DNA of 64,000 bases from Paenibacillus endoradicis. GTDB taxonomy: Bacteria; Bacillota; Bacilli; Paenibacillales; Paenibacillaceae. A program made the translations under genes and the position numbers. Of this stretch, positions 9,697-18,413 are shown piece after piece (the stretch's first letter is position 1; each line of letters begins with the position of its first letter). The DNA is taken from NCBI RefSeq assembly GCF_024721975.1, contig NZ_JANQBB010000003.1, positions 248,001 through 312,000 on the forward strand, given 5' to 3'. The notes beneath the pieces are model-generated. The model made no database searches, had not been told where the DNA came from, and saw only the letters and a program-made list of their open reading frames with translations.

Positions 9697-10824
9697 CTAA
9701 GGTTTGAGTAGATGCTGACTATATTGGAAAATACGTTGTAATGATTTTTTGCGAATATGAGGCTCATCGAATTTCATCGGTTTTGAATTCGCTTCAAAAA
9801 ACCAAATAGCTCCAGTTTCATCTACACCTATATCCATAGACATTTCACCTAGTCGGTAATTCGCACTGCGCTCAATTTGCGTAGCTATTTTAATAGCTAC
9901 TTTAGATGCTTTATCAATAATATTATGTGCTTCTTTGGTATTGAATGCATGAGTAAGCAATTTAAGCGGTTCATCTATACTGCCTCCACGAGGTACGTGA
10001 GTTGTAATACTTGTACTTCCTGCGATTCGTGCTCCAAGACCTGTAATTTCCCAGTTTCCACTTCCGTTTTTCTGGATAAGTGTGCGTAAATCGAATTTTC
10101 TATTATGAAATGTTGCTAATGGAATCCCTTGTTGCACAATATATGGGACAGTACCACATTCTTGTTGTATACGTGCCCAAAGTTTTTTGAAATTTGAGCA
10201 GTTGAAAGTAGTACTGTAAGTTTTCTCTTGAATGTTCAAACGATAGGGTAAATTATTATTGTTTTTTTTCACGATCGTCATAATACCTTTACCGGCTTTT
10301 CCACTCTCTGGCTTCAAGTACAAATAAGAATGTTGTTGTAATATTTCCTCAAGTGTAGAGGCACTACCTAGTTTACGAGTTAGTGGAATATAGGCCTTCG
10401 TAACTTTTGAACGGCGTAACCAACGATTTAGTTCCCATTTATTAAAAAAAGTTGGATTAAACAAAATGAGATCTGAATTTTTCTGACAAGCCGCCAACTT
10501 CGCTTTCACGGCATCAGTTTCTTCATCAGAACGCAACGGAATTCGGTTGTAAATAATGTTTGGGAAGGGCATCAACTTTTGTGCCCAACGTTTCGTACTA
10601 GTATGATACACATAGCCTCGTAATTGCTTGCGGGTCAAAGTGAGATGCTCCACTGGCAGTACATAAACAGTAAAACCCATTTCCTGTCCCGCTTGAATAA
10701 TATCGATAAAATTATTTTTATTGCCTCGCATTTTTCCTTGTTCATCATTCGATGTTAATATCGCAAAAATATTACTTACATATTGGTTAAGCTCAGCGGT
10801 TTCTTCTACTAAGGAACTATTCAA
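9697..10824 (-). CDS. YheC/YheD-family ATP-grasp protein, paralogue 2
   Basis: ATP-grasp protein of the YheC/YheD family, 375 residues, short form without the extra N-terminal domain. Seen: SNIFAILTSN at the start of the YheC/D region, the lysine and glycine loop YLKPESGKAGKG, the basic R-x-L-I-Q-K strand, and the metal site WFFEANSKPMK. It starts with TTG, whose TG is shared with the TGA stop of the gene before it (TTGA overlap), which suggests translational coupling; a G-rich ribosome site precedes it. The function in the spore coat is known only by family association. Confidence 0.87.
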   Translation of the reverse strand: MNSSLVEETAELNQYVSNIFAILTSNDEQGKMRGNKNNFIDIIQAGQEMGFTVYVLPVEHLTLTRKQLRGYVYHTSTKRWAQKLMPFPNIIYNRIPLRSDEETDAVKAKLAACQKNSDLILFNPTFFNKWELNRWLRRSKVTKAYIPLTRKLGSASTLEEILQQHSYLYLKPESGKAGKGIMTIVKKNNNNLPYRLNIQEKTYSTTFNCSNFKKLWARIQQECGTVPYIVQQGIPLATFHNRKFDLRTLIQKNGSGNWEITGLGARIAGSTSITTHVPRGGSIDEPLKLLTHAFNTKEAHNIIDKASKVAIKIATQIERSANYRLGEMSMDIGVDETGAIWFFEANSKPMKFDEPHIRKKSLQRIFQYSQHLLKP

Positions 10825-12197
10825 GATACTCCGCCCCCTTGAAACTGACTAAGATATAAGCAATGTTCAACAATATGATTCAATGATTCTTTACCCTCGA
10901 TTCGAAGTGCAGGATGCTTAAAGATAGATCTGCCAGGTTTTGCATTTGCTTCGAACATCCACACATCTCCACTTTGGTCTATCCCTATATCTAATCCAAG
11001 TTCACCGAGTCGATGTGAATAGTTCCGCTCAATCGCTTCGGAAATTTTAATGGAGACAAGTTTTGCTTTTTCTAGAATGTCAGGTGCCCGATTGCCGAAA
11101 GTTTGTTGGAGCGCTTGCTCTGGGGTTAGCAATGTTCCTCCGCTTTTCATATGAGTCGTTACACTACCACGACCTGCTTTTTTCGCACCGATACCTACAG
11201 GTTGCCATTCGTTGTTGATATCTTTATGCATATGAAATCTGAAATCTACAGGACATTTATCTAATTCAATTAGGCGAATGCCTTGTTGAGCAACGTAGTT
11301 TTTTAATCCTTCACCATGCTTTAACGAAAGTGCACGATACATTTTTTCGAAGTTTGCAAATTTCAATAAAGTATTTGTACCATTGTTACGATATCTAACG
11401 AAGTAGCCGTTTTGTTTATGATACGTAATTCTGTAGATACCATAACCTAGGCTGCCAGTACCAGGTTTAAAGTAGATAAATTGATATTGATGAAGCATCT
11501 TTTTCATTTTTTCTTGAGAAGGATTCGTCACGGATTCAGGCAAATGAAGTAGCGCCTCAGGGTCATTGTCGAGAAATTCATAGACATCGGCCTTGTTTAA
11601 GAAACTCCAATTGAAAAACGGAATACCGATCTTGACAAAGCGTTCTCTTAATGCAGTCATCGAAGGTCCAATCTCAGTTTTTCTATTGGGTAATCTATTG
11701 TAGATCACATCAGGAAAAGCTACCTCTCGACGATACCAAGTACCTTGTGCATTGAGGAAGTAACCGTGTACGGTTTTGTTCTGCCAATTAATATCAGCAG
11801 GTGTAAAGCCAAATGTATATGCTTTGTTATGGCCTGCTTTGATTACTTGCTTCACAAAAGAAGAGCGCGAATTGAAGGGTGAGCCTTCACCAGGTTTTAT
11901 TACGTCTGTTAATATGCCGATAAGAGGTCCTAACTGAATATCATTAGAGCCACGTGGTAACAGATGAATCGTACCACTACTTGGTATTTTTATACTTTGA
12001 CGAATTCCAGATGAAAGATAGAGATGTTTACCTGAACGTTTTAAAGGCTTTATTAATGCTTTTATTTGCTCTTGCCCAAGTCGTATAACAAGGGGTTTTG
12101 AAGTTTTAAGTTGCAGCTCTTGGATGAGCGATTTAGAAGCGTATACGACCTGCTCAGGCTGCTGTGAGAAGTGTATGTTACAAATGGTAAGACTCAT
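10821..12197 (-). CDS. YheC/YheD-family ATP-grasp protein, paralogue 3 (long form)
   Basis: 458-residue long form. Residues 1 to about 105 form an extra beta-rich domain (V-I-R-L-G-Q-E and L-G-P-L-I-G-I-L at its ends) that resembles the N-terminal part of paralogue 5. The ATP-grasp part follows, with YFKPGTGSLGYG and the metal site WMFEANAKPGRS. The ATG at 12197 is preferred over the TTG one codon earlier, because GGAGGT is 6 nt from it. It overlaps the next gene by 4 bp and is separated from paralogue 4 by 70 bp. By family knowledge these are endospore coat-associated proteins; no reaction is established. Confidence 0.88.
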   Translation of the reverse strand: MSLTICNIHFSQQPEQVVYASKSLIQELQLKTSKPLVIRLGQEQIKALIKPLKRSGKHLYLSSGIRQSIKIPSSGTIHLLPRGSNDIQLGPLIGILTDVIKPGEGSPFNSRSSFVKQVIKAGHNKAYTFGFTPADINWQNKTVHGYFLNAQGTWYRREVAFPDVIYNRLPNRKTEIGPSMTALRERFVKIGIPFFNWSFLNKADVYEFLDNDPEALLHLPESVTNPSQEKMKKMLHQYQFIYFKPGTGSLGYGIYRITYHKQNGYFVRYRNNGTNTLLKFANFEKMYRALSLKHGEGLKNYVAQQGIRLIELDKCPVDFRFHMHKDINNEWQPVGIGAKKAGRGSVTTHMKSGGTLLTPEQALQQTFGNRAPDILEKAKLVSIKISEAIERNYSHRLGELGLDIGIDQSGDVWMFEANAKPGRSIFKHPALRIEGKESLNHIVEHCLYLSQFQGGGVS

Positions 12198-12267
12198 CAA
12201 TGTACCTCCTGATTGTTAGAGCAACGCGATACTACAGCGCGTAGATGCTTGCTCTCAATTACTTAAC

Positions 12268-13410
12268 TTACATGACGACATGTTGCCTATAACGATAATG
12301 TTGATACAAAAACTTGGCGTATTGGAGTGGACGTTCTATCGCAAGTTGAGAATGATTACGATCTAAGCCGTTAGTGAATGCTTGACGGCCTGGTTTGCTA
12401 TTACATTCTAACAGCCATATGCGTCCTTGAGGGGTGACACCAAAGTCTAGTGCAAGCTCTCCAAATCGACCAAAATGTTGCTCAATTGCAATTGCTGTTT
12501 GCCCACTTATCTTATGGATTTCTTGTAGCAAACGTTCTGCTTTATAGCTGCCCAAATTTTGTGATAGTAGAGGAAACGGGATCTCTGCCTCACCACCGCC
12601 ATGTAAATTTGATGTTAATCCATCATGTTTACCTATCCTTGCAATACTGCCTGTCTGTTGCCACTGACCGTTATCATCTTTTTGTAATAATACTCGGATA
12701 TCGAATGGCTGCCCTTTATCATTTCGCAAATAGAAATAAGGTTGAACAACATAGTGTAATTGTTTTTTGAATTTATACAGCCATTTCAGTAATGAGAGTT
12801 CACGAGAAAAGCTAGTTTCAAAACTATCGTTGCGAAGATTACGTCCATTAATTTGATAGAGTTTCAAGTCTGGATTGTAGTAGATATGAATAACGCCTTT
12901 CCCGTGCATACCTGCAGCGGGCTTGAGAATGATGCCTTGAGGATATAGTTCTAGCCATTGTGAGATCTCAGAAATAGATTGAATAGAGTCAGTATGAGGA
13001 AGATAAGGGATCAATGTTTCTTCTGTATTAAGTTGATCATATACCTGTATTTTCGTAGGCAAATTATTATTAATGAGTTGGTAAGGTTTTTGACGTCGAA
13101 TATAGATGAGTGCGGACTCCGTCTGGATTCGCTCTTTGGAACTTGCGTAAAAGCATCGATCGAATACAACGTCTGGAAAAGGTACGGGTTGGCGTTTCCA
13201 GCCTCTTTCTGTATAGCGAAAACCAAATAGAGACTGGTTACTTTGATCTAACTCATTTGCAGAAAAAATAAAAACATGTATATTATGTTGCTTACCTAAT
13301 ATACTTAATTCTTTATAAAACTTAGGTTCTGGCAGTAACACATCGCTTCTATTGTTATCTTCAAAGTACTCAATTTTTGCGACGGCGACTCCTAACTCTA
13401 TGACTTCCAT
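12268..13410 (-). CDS. YheC/YheD-family ATP-grasp protein, paralogue 4
   Basis: 380-residue short-form ATP-grasp protein. Seen: ILKPAAGMHGKGVIHI (ATP lysine and glycine loop), DIRVLLQKDDNGQWQQTG, and WLLECNSKPGRQ, in which the metal-site E-x-N-x-K is intact. The ATG at 13410 follows AAGGAAGGGAG. Its first 41 bp overlap the 3' end of paralogue 5, which supports one transcript. Compared with the others it has a distinct N-terminus (VAVAKIEYFEDNN) and may be the YheC-like partner of paralogue 5; this is inference. Confidence 0.87.
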   Translation of the reverse strand: MEVIELGVAVAKIEYFEDNNRSDVLLPEPKFYKELSILGKQHNIHVFIFSANELDQSNQSLFGFRYTERGWKRQPVPFPDVVFDRCFYASSKERIQTESALIYIRRQKPYQLINNNLPTKIQVYDQLNTEETLIPYLPHTDSIQSISEISQWLELYPQGIILKPAAGMHGKGVIHIYYNPDLKLYQINGRNLRNDSFETSFSRELSLLKWLYKFKKQLHYVVQPYFYLRNDKGQPFDIRVLLQKDDNGQWQQTGSIARIGKHDGLTSNLHGGGEAEIPFPLLSQNLGSYKAERLLQEIHKISGQTAIAIEQHFGRFGELALDFGVTPQGRIWLLECNSKPGRQAFTNGLDRNHSQLAIERPLQYAKFLYQHYRYRQHVVM

Positions 13411-14812
13411 GGGGATTTCTCCCTTCCTTAAAACCTGTTAGATATTTTGCATAAGACACAACCTTTCTTACGGAAGGTCGGATCTTATTTTCACGCAAGG
13501 GGGTATTATCATTTTTAGATGGTTTGGAATTAACTTCTATAAGCCATACTTTTCCTTGCACATCTATAGCCAAATCTACACCTAACTCACCAAAATGAGC
13601 ATCAATATTACTATCGATCGCTTCTGATATCGCAATGGCTGCACGTTTTAATGCGAGTAGCATATCTTCAGCATTAAAATGTTGCGGCAGATTTGTCCGG
13701 GGTAACGTATTAGTGACTGTATCAATTGATCCGCCGCGTGCCAAATTAGCTACAAAACGTTCATTCCCCGCTGTTCTTGCAACGATAGAGGTAATACTCC
13801 AAGCGCCAGTAGAATTTTTTTGCACAAGTGCTCTGAAATCAACGGGGCTACGACCTACTTGAATAACAGATAAACCCTGTTGAATTTGGTATTGTTTTCG
13901 AGATAGTTTGGATTTGAATGTTCGATATAAGCTTGATATAGAGGAGAATTTCATGGGCTTTTGATTAGTTGAACTAGCCTTTTCTAACGTTAATATTTTG
14001 GGGTTTTCAAGTGATATAATACGATAAATCCCTCTACCTAAGCTACCTTGTACGGGCTTCACATAAACAACATAATATTTGTTGATCATATATTTCAAAG
14101 TTGAAAAATCTTCTAACAGTAAAGATTCAGGTAAATAGTGCTTGACGCTTTCATCATCTTGAAGTGCATGAAAGACATCATGTTTATCTAGAAAACGCTC
14201 ATTAAAAATAAATATATTATGTTTCTTAGCGGTCTGAGTGAATAGTCTCTGTACATGAGCTTGGTTCTCGATCTGACGAGTAGGTAACCGATTGTAGATG
14301 ATTTCAGCTAATGGCATAGGTCTTTTCTTCCATTCGCCATCCAATATCCAGCCATTTATGAACGTTCCGTTCAAAGGAATGGAGGATGGGGTGAAAAAAT
14401 AAACGGTAGCCCCAACGGCATGACAAGTTTCGGCTAATTCACGACAAAAAGAACTAATAACACCAAAAGGCTTATTCATATCCTCCGGTGTTTCTTTGTT
14501 AATGAGGACTGAAAGTAGTGGCCCTAGTTTAATCGTGGAAAGCTTACTCATATACTGAATATCAAATTGCAAAGATTTACTTGATAATGGTGGAATACCT
14601 AGTTGTTGTGCTAGCCTAGGATGAATAAAGATCCCTTGGTTTTTCTGATTTGGCAATACTTTGACAGCATGGGTATGAACTCCAAATTGAATCGTAATAT
14701 GCTGTGCTTTTGGAATTTTCTGTTCCTTCATAATCATTTCACTAATATATATACTGTCTTGAGCGATGCTGTCGACAATATGAATAGGAACGATAAATTT
14801 GGATTTCAACAT
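13370..14812 (-). CDS. YheC/YheD-family ATP-grasp protein, paralogue 5 (long form, first in operon)
   Basis: 480-residue long form and first gene of the cluster. The N-terminal ~110 residues are a beta-rich domain ending in IKLGPLLSVLI, matching the design of paralogue 3. The ATP-grasp core shows YVKPVQGSLGRGIYRI, DFRALVQKNSTGAW and the metal site WLIEVNSKPSKN. The C-terminus is basic (GSHRVRSRRRKN), which the other four lack. The ATG at 14812 has AAAGGAG upstream. A sigma-K-like promoter candidate lies 70-100 bp upstream on the same strand, in line with late mother-cell expression. Confidence 0.88.
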   Translation of the reverse strand: MLKSKFIVPIHIVDSIAQDSIYISEMIMKEQKIPKAQHITIQFGVHTHAVKVLPNQKNQGIFIHPRLAQQLGIPPLSSKSLQFDIQYMSKLSTIKLGPLLSVLINKETPEDMNKPFGVISSFCRELAETCHAVGATVYFFTPSSIPLNGTFINGWILDGEWKKRPMPLAEIIYNRLPTRQIENQAHVQRLFTQTAKKHNIFIFNERFLDKHDVFHALQDDESVKHYLPESLLLEDFSTLKYMINKYYVVYVKPVQGSLGRGIYRIISLENPKILTLEKASSTNQKPMKFSSISSLYRTFKSKLSRKQYQIQQGLSVIQVGRSPVDFRALVQKNSTGAWSITSIVARTAGNERFVANLARGGSIDTVTNTLPRTNLPQHFNAEDMLLALKRAAIAISEAIDSNIDAHFGELGVDLAIDVQGKVWLIEVNSKPSKNDNTPLRENKIRPSVRKVVSYAKYLTGFKEGRNPHGSHRVRSRRRKN

Positions 14813-14882
14813 ACTTGCGCTCCTTTCAGACTTCCTTTAGAACATTTTAACAATGAAGACATATTTAAGTAATAGGTTAGAG

Positions 14883-14910
14883 TATAGTATGTAGGCAAAG
14901 AGTTGTTGGT
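14883..14910 (-). promoter_or_regulatory. Candidate sigma-K promoter for the ATP-grasp cluster
   Basis: On the minus strand CATACTATA (14891-14883) matches the sigma-K -10 pattern CATAnnnTA. An ACC (14910-14908) lies 16 nt before it, as expected for the weak AC -35. The same -10 also contains CATACTA, typical of sigma-G, but no good sigma-G -35 is present. Confidence 0.45.
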
Positions 14911-14993
14911 GATTCGCAAAAGATAGCATACAAGCCGCATCTTTCTCATATGCTCTAGTAAGTGATTAATATTAAGAGAGAGGAAGATCATAT

Positions 14994-15302
14994 ATGAAGC
15001 AGAAATTATTTCCATTTATAAATTTGGGACTAGCTGTCGTTATGTTGTTTTTTGCATTACCTAAGATGGGCATGTCGGCTGATCCTTTAGCAAACGCATT
15101 TTGGATCGTATGGGTTGGATTTTCTGCAATTGTTATAGCTGCCAATGGCAACATCATTCTAATGAGTGAAGAAAAGCGAGATAGACTTAAGCAGATTAAA
15201 CGACAACGTTCGCTACGTTTTGAGAAAAAACTTGCTGCTATGATGAAAAATAAAGTTGATAGTGAAGCAAATAAGAAAAAAGTTAAAGGAACTGCATCTT
15301 AA
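14994..15302 (+). CDS. Small two-helix membrane protein, unknown function
   Basis: 102 residues. Two hydrophobic segments are visible (about 7-24, FINLGLAVVMLFFALP, and about 35-56, AFWIVWVGFSAIVIAANGNIIL). A strongly basic C-terminal tail (about 57-102) is rich in Lys/Arg and is probably cytoplasmic and helical. The ATG follows AGAGAGGAAG. It is divergent from the ATP-grasp cluster and followed by its own terminator, so it is probably monocistronic. I do not recognise a family. Confidence 0.7.
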   Translation: MKQKLFPFINLGLAVVMLFFALPKMGMSADPLANAFWIVWVGFSAIVIAANGNIILMSEEKRDRLKQIKRQRSLRFEKKLAAMMKNKVDSEANKKKVKGTAS

Positions 15303-15362
15303 CTTAGCTTTATAAGCGAATGTATATCCAGTTAGATTGTGACTAATCTATCAATTAGCTCT

Positions 15363-15408
15363 AATAAAAATCCCCATTTAGAGAGTATTCTAATTGGGGA
15401 TTTTTATT
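15363..15408. terminator. Terminator after the small membrane protein gene
   Basis: A perfect 14-bp inverted repeat (15363-15376 and 15395-15408) has a GC core (TCCCCA/TGGGGA) and T-rich flanks on both strands. Confidence 0.85.
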
Positions 15409-15508
15409 ATGTTTTTTTATCCAAATAGCGTGAAATTTGGTTTTACAAGATAATGAGTCATAGGTAGCTTATTTGAGTGGAGATAGCTACAATAGTAATG
15501 AAAGGGTG

Positions 15509-16891
15509 ATGATGATGACCACCAAACATTATGGATTAACTGAAGATCAGAACAATCAACTAGCAACAATGACGAAGCATGAACTAATCATGAATTATAT
15601 ACAAAGTCTAACTGTAGGCACTCGCATTTCAGTAAGAGCAATTGCTAAAGAATTGAATGTAAGTGAAGGAACAGCATATAAAGCATTCAAAGATGCCGAG
15701 ATTAATGGGCTAGTTTCAACGAAAGAAAGAATTGGAACTGTTCGTATAGACCGCAAGCGAAGAGAGGCACTCGATCAATTAACGTTTCGTGAAGTAGCTG
15801 AAATCGTTGAAGGACGACTTCATGGTGGATTTGAAGGACTAGAAAAAACACTTCAAAAGTTTGTTATTGGTGCGATGGAGTTAGAGGCGATGCTGCGATA
15901 TATAAATGAGGCATCACTTCTAATTGTAGGTAACCGAAAAAATGTGCATAGACGAGCGTTAGAGCAAGGGGCAGGAATATTGTTAACAGGTGGTTTTGAA
16001 CCTGAGCAAGAAGTTATTGATCTAGCTAATGAGCTAGCGCTTCCAATACTATCTACCCGTCATGATACTTTTACCGTTGCTTCAATGATTAATAGGGCGA
16101 TGTATGATCGCTTGATTCGAAGAAAAATTATACTATTGGAAGATATTGTGACATTTACTAAACCAGCTGATGTGATGCATACAGGACAAACTATTGCCCA
16201 ATATCATGAACTATTCAAAACTACAGGTTCTGCAAGATTTCCCGTACTCGATGATCGAGGAAGAGTTGTAGGGATGATGACTGCTAAAGATGCTGCTGGA
16301 GCAGAGGATAGTACACAACTAGATAAGGTTATGTCTAAGCATCCGATTACAGCAGCTCCTAATATAACAGTCACTTCAGCGGTACATACGATGGCATTAG
16401 AGGGGATCGATTTGCTTCCAATTGTCGATCGTCATCGGAAGTTATTAGCTGTCGTCACTAGAAAAGAAGTACTTGATGCTATGCGCTTTGCAGGGAAACA
16501 ACCTGTAACAGGGGAGACGTTTGAGGATCTAATATGGACGGGATTTGTACTTGAATCAGATATTATTAATGAGGATGCAAGTATGGTGTTTAGAGGTAAG
16601 ATCACACCTCAAATGTCAGGTGCACTCGGAATGGCCTCAGAAGGTTTGCTTAGTACATTGATGGCACAAGCTGCACGTAATATGATTCGGGAAACGAGCA
16701 AAAGAGATTTTTTATTAGACAGTGTAAATACGTATTTCTTTCGCCCATTACCGATCGAAACAGATATTTCGATTTCAGCTAAACCATTAGAGCTTAGCCG
16801 TATGGTTACGAAAATAGAGATAACGATTATGGATAAACAAGGCTTAGCCGCCAAAGCAATTTTGGCGGCTCAAATGATAGACCCATATTAA
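15509..16891 (+). CDS. ytoI: YtoI-type HTH / DRTGG / CBS-pair / hotdog protein
   Basis: Putative regulatory protein of about 460 residues. Order: N-terminal helix-turn-helix (ISVRAIAKELNVSEGTAYKA), DRTGG domain (centre LLTGGFEPEQEVIDLA), two CBS domains that usually bind adenine nucleotides (VLDDRGRVVGMMTAKD; ILDRHRK-like LPIVDRHRKLLAVVTRKE), and a C-terminal hotdog-like thioesterase fold. I place the start in the ATG triplet at 15509-15517, because AAAGGG lies just before it; the frame opens earlier at a TTG at 15473 without a good ribosome site. It is convergent with ytpI with only 4 bp between the stops. In Bacillus ytoI lies in this same neighbourhood. The ligand and target are unknown. 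Confidence 0.88.
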   Translation: MMMTTKHYGLTEDQNNQLATMTKHELIMNYIQSLTVGTRISVRAIAKELNVSEGTAYKAFKDAEINGLVSTKERIGTVRIDRKRREALDQLTFREVAEIVEGRLHGGFEGLEKTLQKFVIGAMELEAMLRYINEASLLIVGNRKNVHRRALEQGAGILLTGGFEPEQEVIDLANELALPILSTRHDTFTVASMINRAMYDRLIRRKIILLEDIVTFTKPADVMHTGQTIAQYHELFKTTGSARFPVLDDRGRVVGMMTAKDAAGAEDSTQLDKVMSKHPITAAPNITVTSAVHTMALEGIDLLPIVDRHRKLLAVVTRKEVLDAMRFAGKQPVTGETFEDLIWTGFVLESDIINEDASMVFRGKITPQMSGALGMASEGLLSTLMAQAARNMIRETSKRDFLLDSVNTYFFRPLPIETDISISAKPLELSRMVTKIEITIMDKQGLAAKAILAAQMIDPY

Positions 16892-16895
16892 TATA

Positions 16896-17201
16896 TTACT
16901 GTTTGACTGCTTTTCTTTGGAAATAGCTTATATTTCGTAATCCAGCGAAAAGGTTGAAAATACCGAGTACTAAAAATATCGCACCTAGTACAATTCGTAG
17001 TGTGGACTCATTCGATAGAAAAAGCTGCACGAATGAAATGAATATAAGCATAATACCCATACTTATATTAAGTTTTCCTCCAAGGATACCTTTCTTAATT
17101 GGATCTTTCGCTTGTCTAGATTTTATGCTGTAGTAAATAGCGAATAATACACTTAGAAAGATGACTGGGGAGAGGAACCACTGGATGAACTGAGTCACCA
17201 T
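16896..17201 (-). CDS. ytpI: YtpI-family membrane protein
   Basis: About 101 residues with three hydrophobic segments (FLSPVIFLSVLFAIYYSI; NISMGIMLIFISFVQLFL; LRIVLGAIFLVLGIFNLFAG), typical of YtpI. The open frame reaches back to 17360, but that part lies inside a non-coding repeat element. A strong AGAAAGGAG at 17208-17216 sets the start at the ATG at 17201 (or the adjacent ATG at 17204). The role is unknown; it is placed next to ytoI and the dnaE region as in Bacillus. Confidence 0.83.
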   Translation of the reverse strand: MVTQFIQWFLSPVIFLSVLFAIYYSIKSRQAKDPIKKGILGGKLNISMGIMLIFISFVQLFLSNESTLRIVLGAIFLVLGIFNLFAGLRNISYFQRKAVKQ

Positions 17202-17223
17202 CATCAACTCCTTTCTTAGATGT

Positions 17224-17393
17224 AGTTCAAAATCGTGGACTGTGATCACGCTGTAGCGCGCTGCAGCGTAGTCGACGTCGAATATGCCCTCCATCGAAAG
17301 CCTGCGTGTGCTCGTGTACCAATAACGTACACTGTGCGCCTCGTTTCCGCTGTAGGTCATCTTCTTGGTGCTGACAGCCCACGATTTTGAACT
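17224..17393. repeat. Dispersed terminal-inverted-repeat element, copy R1
   Basis: A 170-bp element bounded by a perfect 15-bp inverted repeat (17224-17238 and 17379-17393, AGTTCAAAATCGTGG). It shares blocks with R2 (30546) and R3 (33824): TGTGATCACG near the left end, CGAATATG, a core hairpin GTGTAC-CAATAAC-GTACAC (17314-17332), CATCTTCTTGG and GCTGACA near the right end. It has no coding capacity. It could be a MITE-like or REP-like sequence, or a structured RNA; no transposase is nearby. Confidence 0.8.
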
Positions 17394-17722
17394 TTCATTT
17401 AAAGCCTCGTGCTAGACATCGACCGCTTGTGTACTCAAGCGTACACGTTGCTGAGGTGTTGTTCTAGAGCGATTTTGAACTTTCATTTAAAGCCTCGTGC
17501 TAGAGATTGACCGCTTGTGTACTCAAGCGTACACGTTGCTGAGTGTTGTTCTAGAGCGATTTTGAACCTTCATTTAAAGCCTCGTGCTAGAGATTGACCG
17601 CTTTTGTGCACAGGCGTACACGTTGCTGAGTGTTGTTCTAGAGCGATTTTGAACTTTCATTTAAAGCCTCGTGCTAGACATCGACCGCTCGTGTACACAG
17701 GTGTACACGTTGTTGGGTAATG
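17382..17722. repeat. Tandem array of four 87-88 bp units
   Basis: Units begin at about 17383, 17471, 17558 and 17645 with GATTTTGAAC, giving periods of 88, 87 and 87 bp; the fourth is partial and diverges after GTACACGTTG. The first unit starts at the right terminal repeat of element R1. Each unit carries a small hairpin (GTGTAC with GTACAC) and CTAGA/TCTAG near its ends. No protein frame is shared by the units, and there are no unique spacers between them. Confidence 0.9.
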
Positions 17723-17758
17723 CAGGAACTAAGTCGGCAGAGATTATGTATTTCAATA

Positions 17759-17788
17759 AAAATGAGCTATCCTAGGATAGCTCATTTT
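17759..17788 (-). terminator. Palindromic terminator of the ytrH-ytrI operon
   Basis: A 30-bp perfect palindrome centred on CCTAGG, with A-run and T-run ends. It is downstream of ytrI on the minus strand. Confidence 0.7.
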
Positions 17789-17840
17789 CCATATGTTGCT
17801 TATTGTATCATATTTAGTTCTAGTTTTCGCTAATAGTCCA

Positions 17841-17865
17841 AGTTCAAAAAGTGGGCTTTTTGAAC
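17841..17865. repeat. Short TTCAAAAAG hairpin, companion of the R elements
   Basis: A 10-bp perfect inverted repeat (GTTCAAAAAG/CTTTTTGAAC) with a 4-nt loop. Similar TTCAAAA-type hairpins follow R2 (about 30731) and R3 (about 34036), so it seems to be a second module of the same family. Confidence 0.6.
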
Positions 17866-17900
17866 CTCATCTAATGAATAATGAGTTGAGTTATCTATTT

Positions 17901-18413
17901 CTATGAAGGCGAAGGGGTGTATTTCCTTACAATCATCCAAACTTGAAGCGTATTATCGACGAGTAATACGGTTTTCATTTCAATTGTGTAATCGTTATTT
18001 AGCACACCAGAGTACACTTTCTTTTCTAGTAATTTCCGTGCGAATTGCGCGTTGGAATCGATGTCGTATATGCTTTGACCAATAAATATTGAGAGATCTT
18101 CCCGTACTTGTTTGAGGATCTCGTTTTGAGTTAATGTATCCAGCTTTGGCTTTTCAGTAGAGTTATTCTCATCCTCTATTCTTAGTTTTAAGCTTTTTAT
18201 GACGGTATGATGTGACTTATATTGTGATAGATTGTGAATATCCTTTTCATACTGAATTAACTTTTCCTCTAGTTCAGATTTTGAGTTGTAGAAGGCTTCA
18301 AATTGTGCAGTATGTAATGTATTCAATAGAATAGCCCCGACTAACCCACCGATAATGAATACGCCTATCAGCTGGAGTAAATGAAAGTAACGTTCAAAAG
18401 GCGGTAAACGCAT
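17901..18413 (-). CDS. ytrI: Sporulation membrane protein YtrI
   Basis: 170 residues: one N-terminal transmembrane segment (about 14-32, LIGVFIIGGLVGAILLN), a coiled-coil-like charged stretch (about 40-80), and a C-terminal soluble domain with beta-rich ending (VLLVDNTLQVWMIV). By family knowledge YtrI is a sigma-E-dependent mother-cell membrane protein needed for normal sporulation in Bacillus. Its ATG overlaps the TAA of ytrH by one base, indicating coupled translation. Confidence 0.85.
   Translation of the reverse strand: MRLPPFERYFHLLQLIGVFIIGGLVGAILLNTLHTAQFEAFYNSKSELEEKLIQYEKDIHNLSQYKSHHTVIKSLKLRIEDENNSTEKPKLDTLTQNEILKQVREDLSIFIGQSIYDIDSNAQFARKLLEKKVYSGVLNNDYTIEMKTVLLVDNTLQVWMIVRKYTPSPS

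Noticed and set aside
17202..17360. Longer N-terminus for YtpI
   Set aside because: That stretch is part of repeat element R1; a strong ribosome site sits just before 17201-17204.
17382..17722. CRISPR array
   Set aside because: The repeated unit is 87-88 bp and runs head to tail without unique spacers; no cas gene is near.
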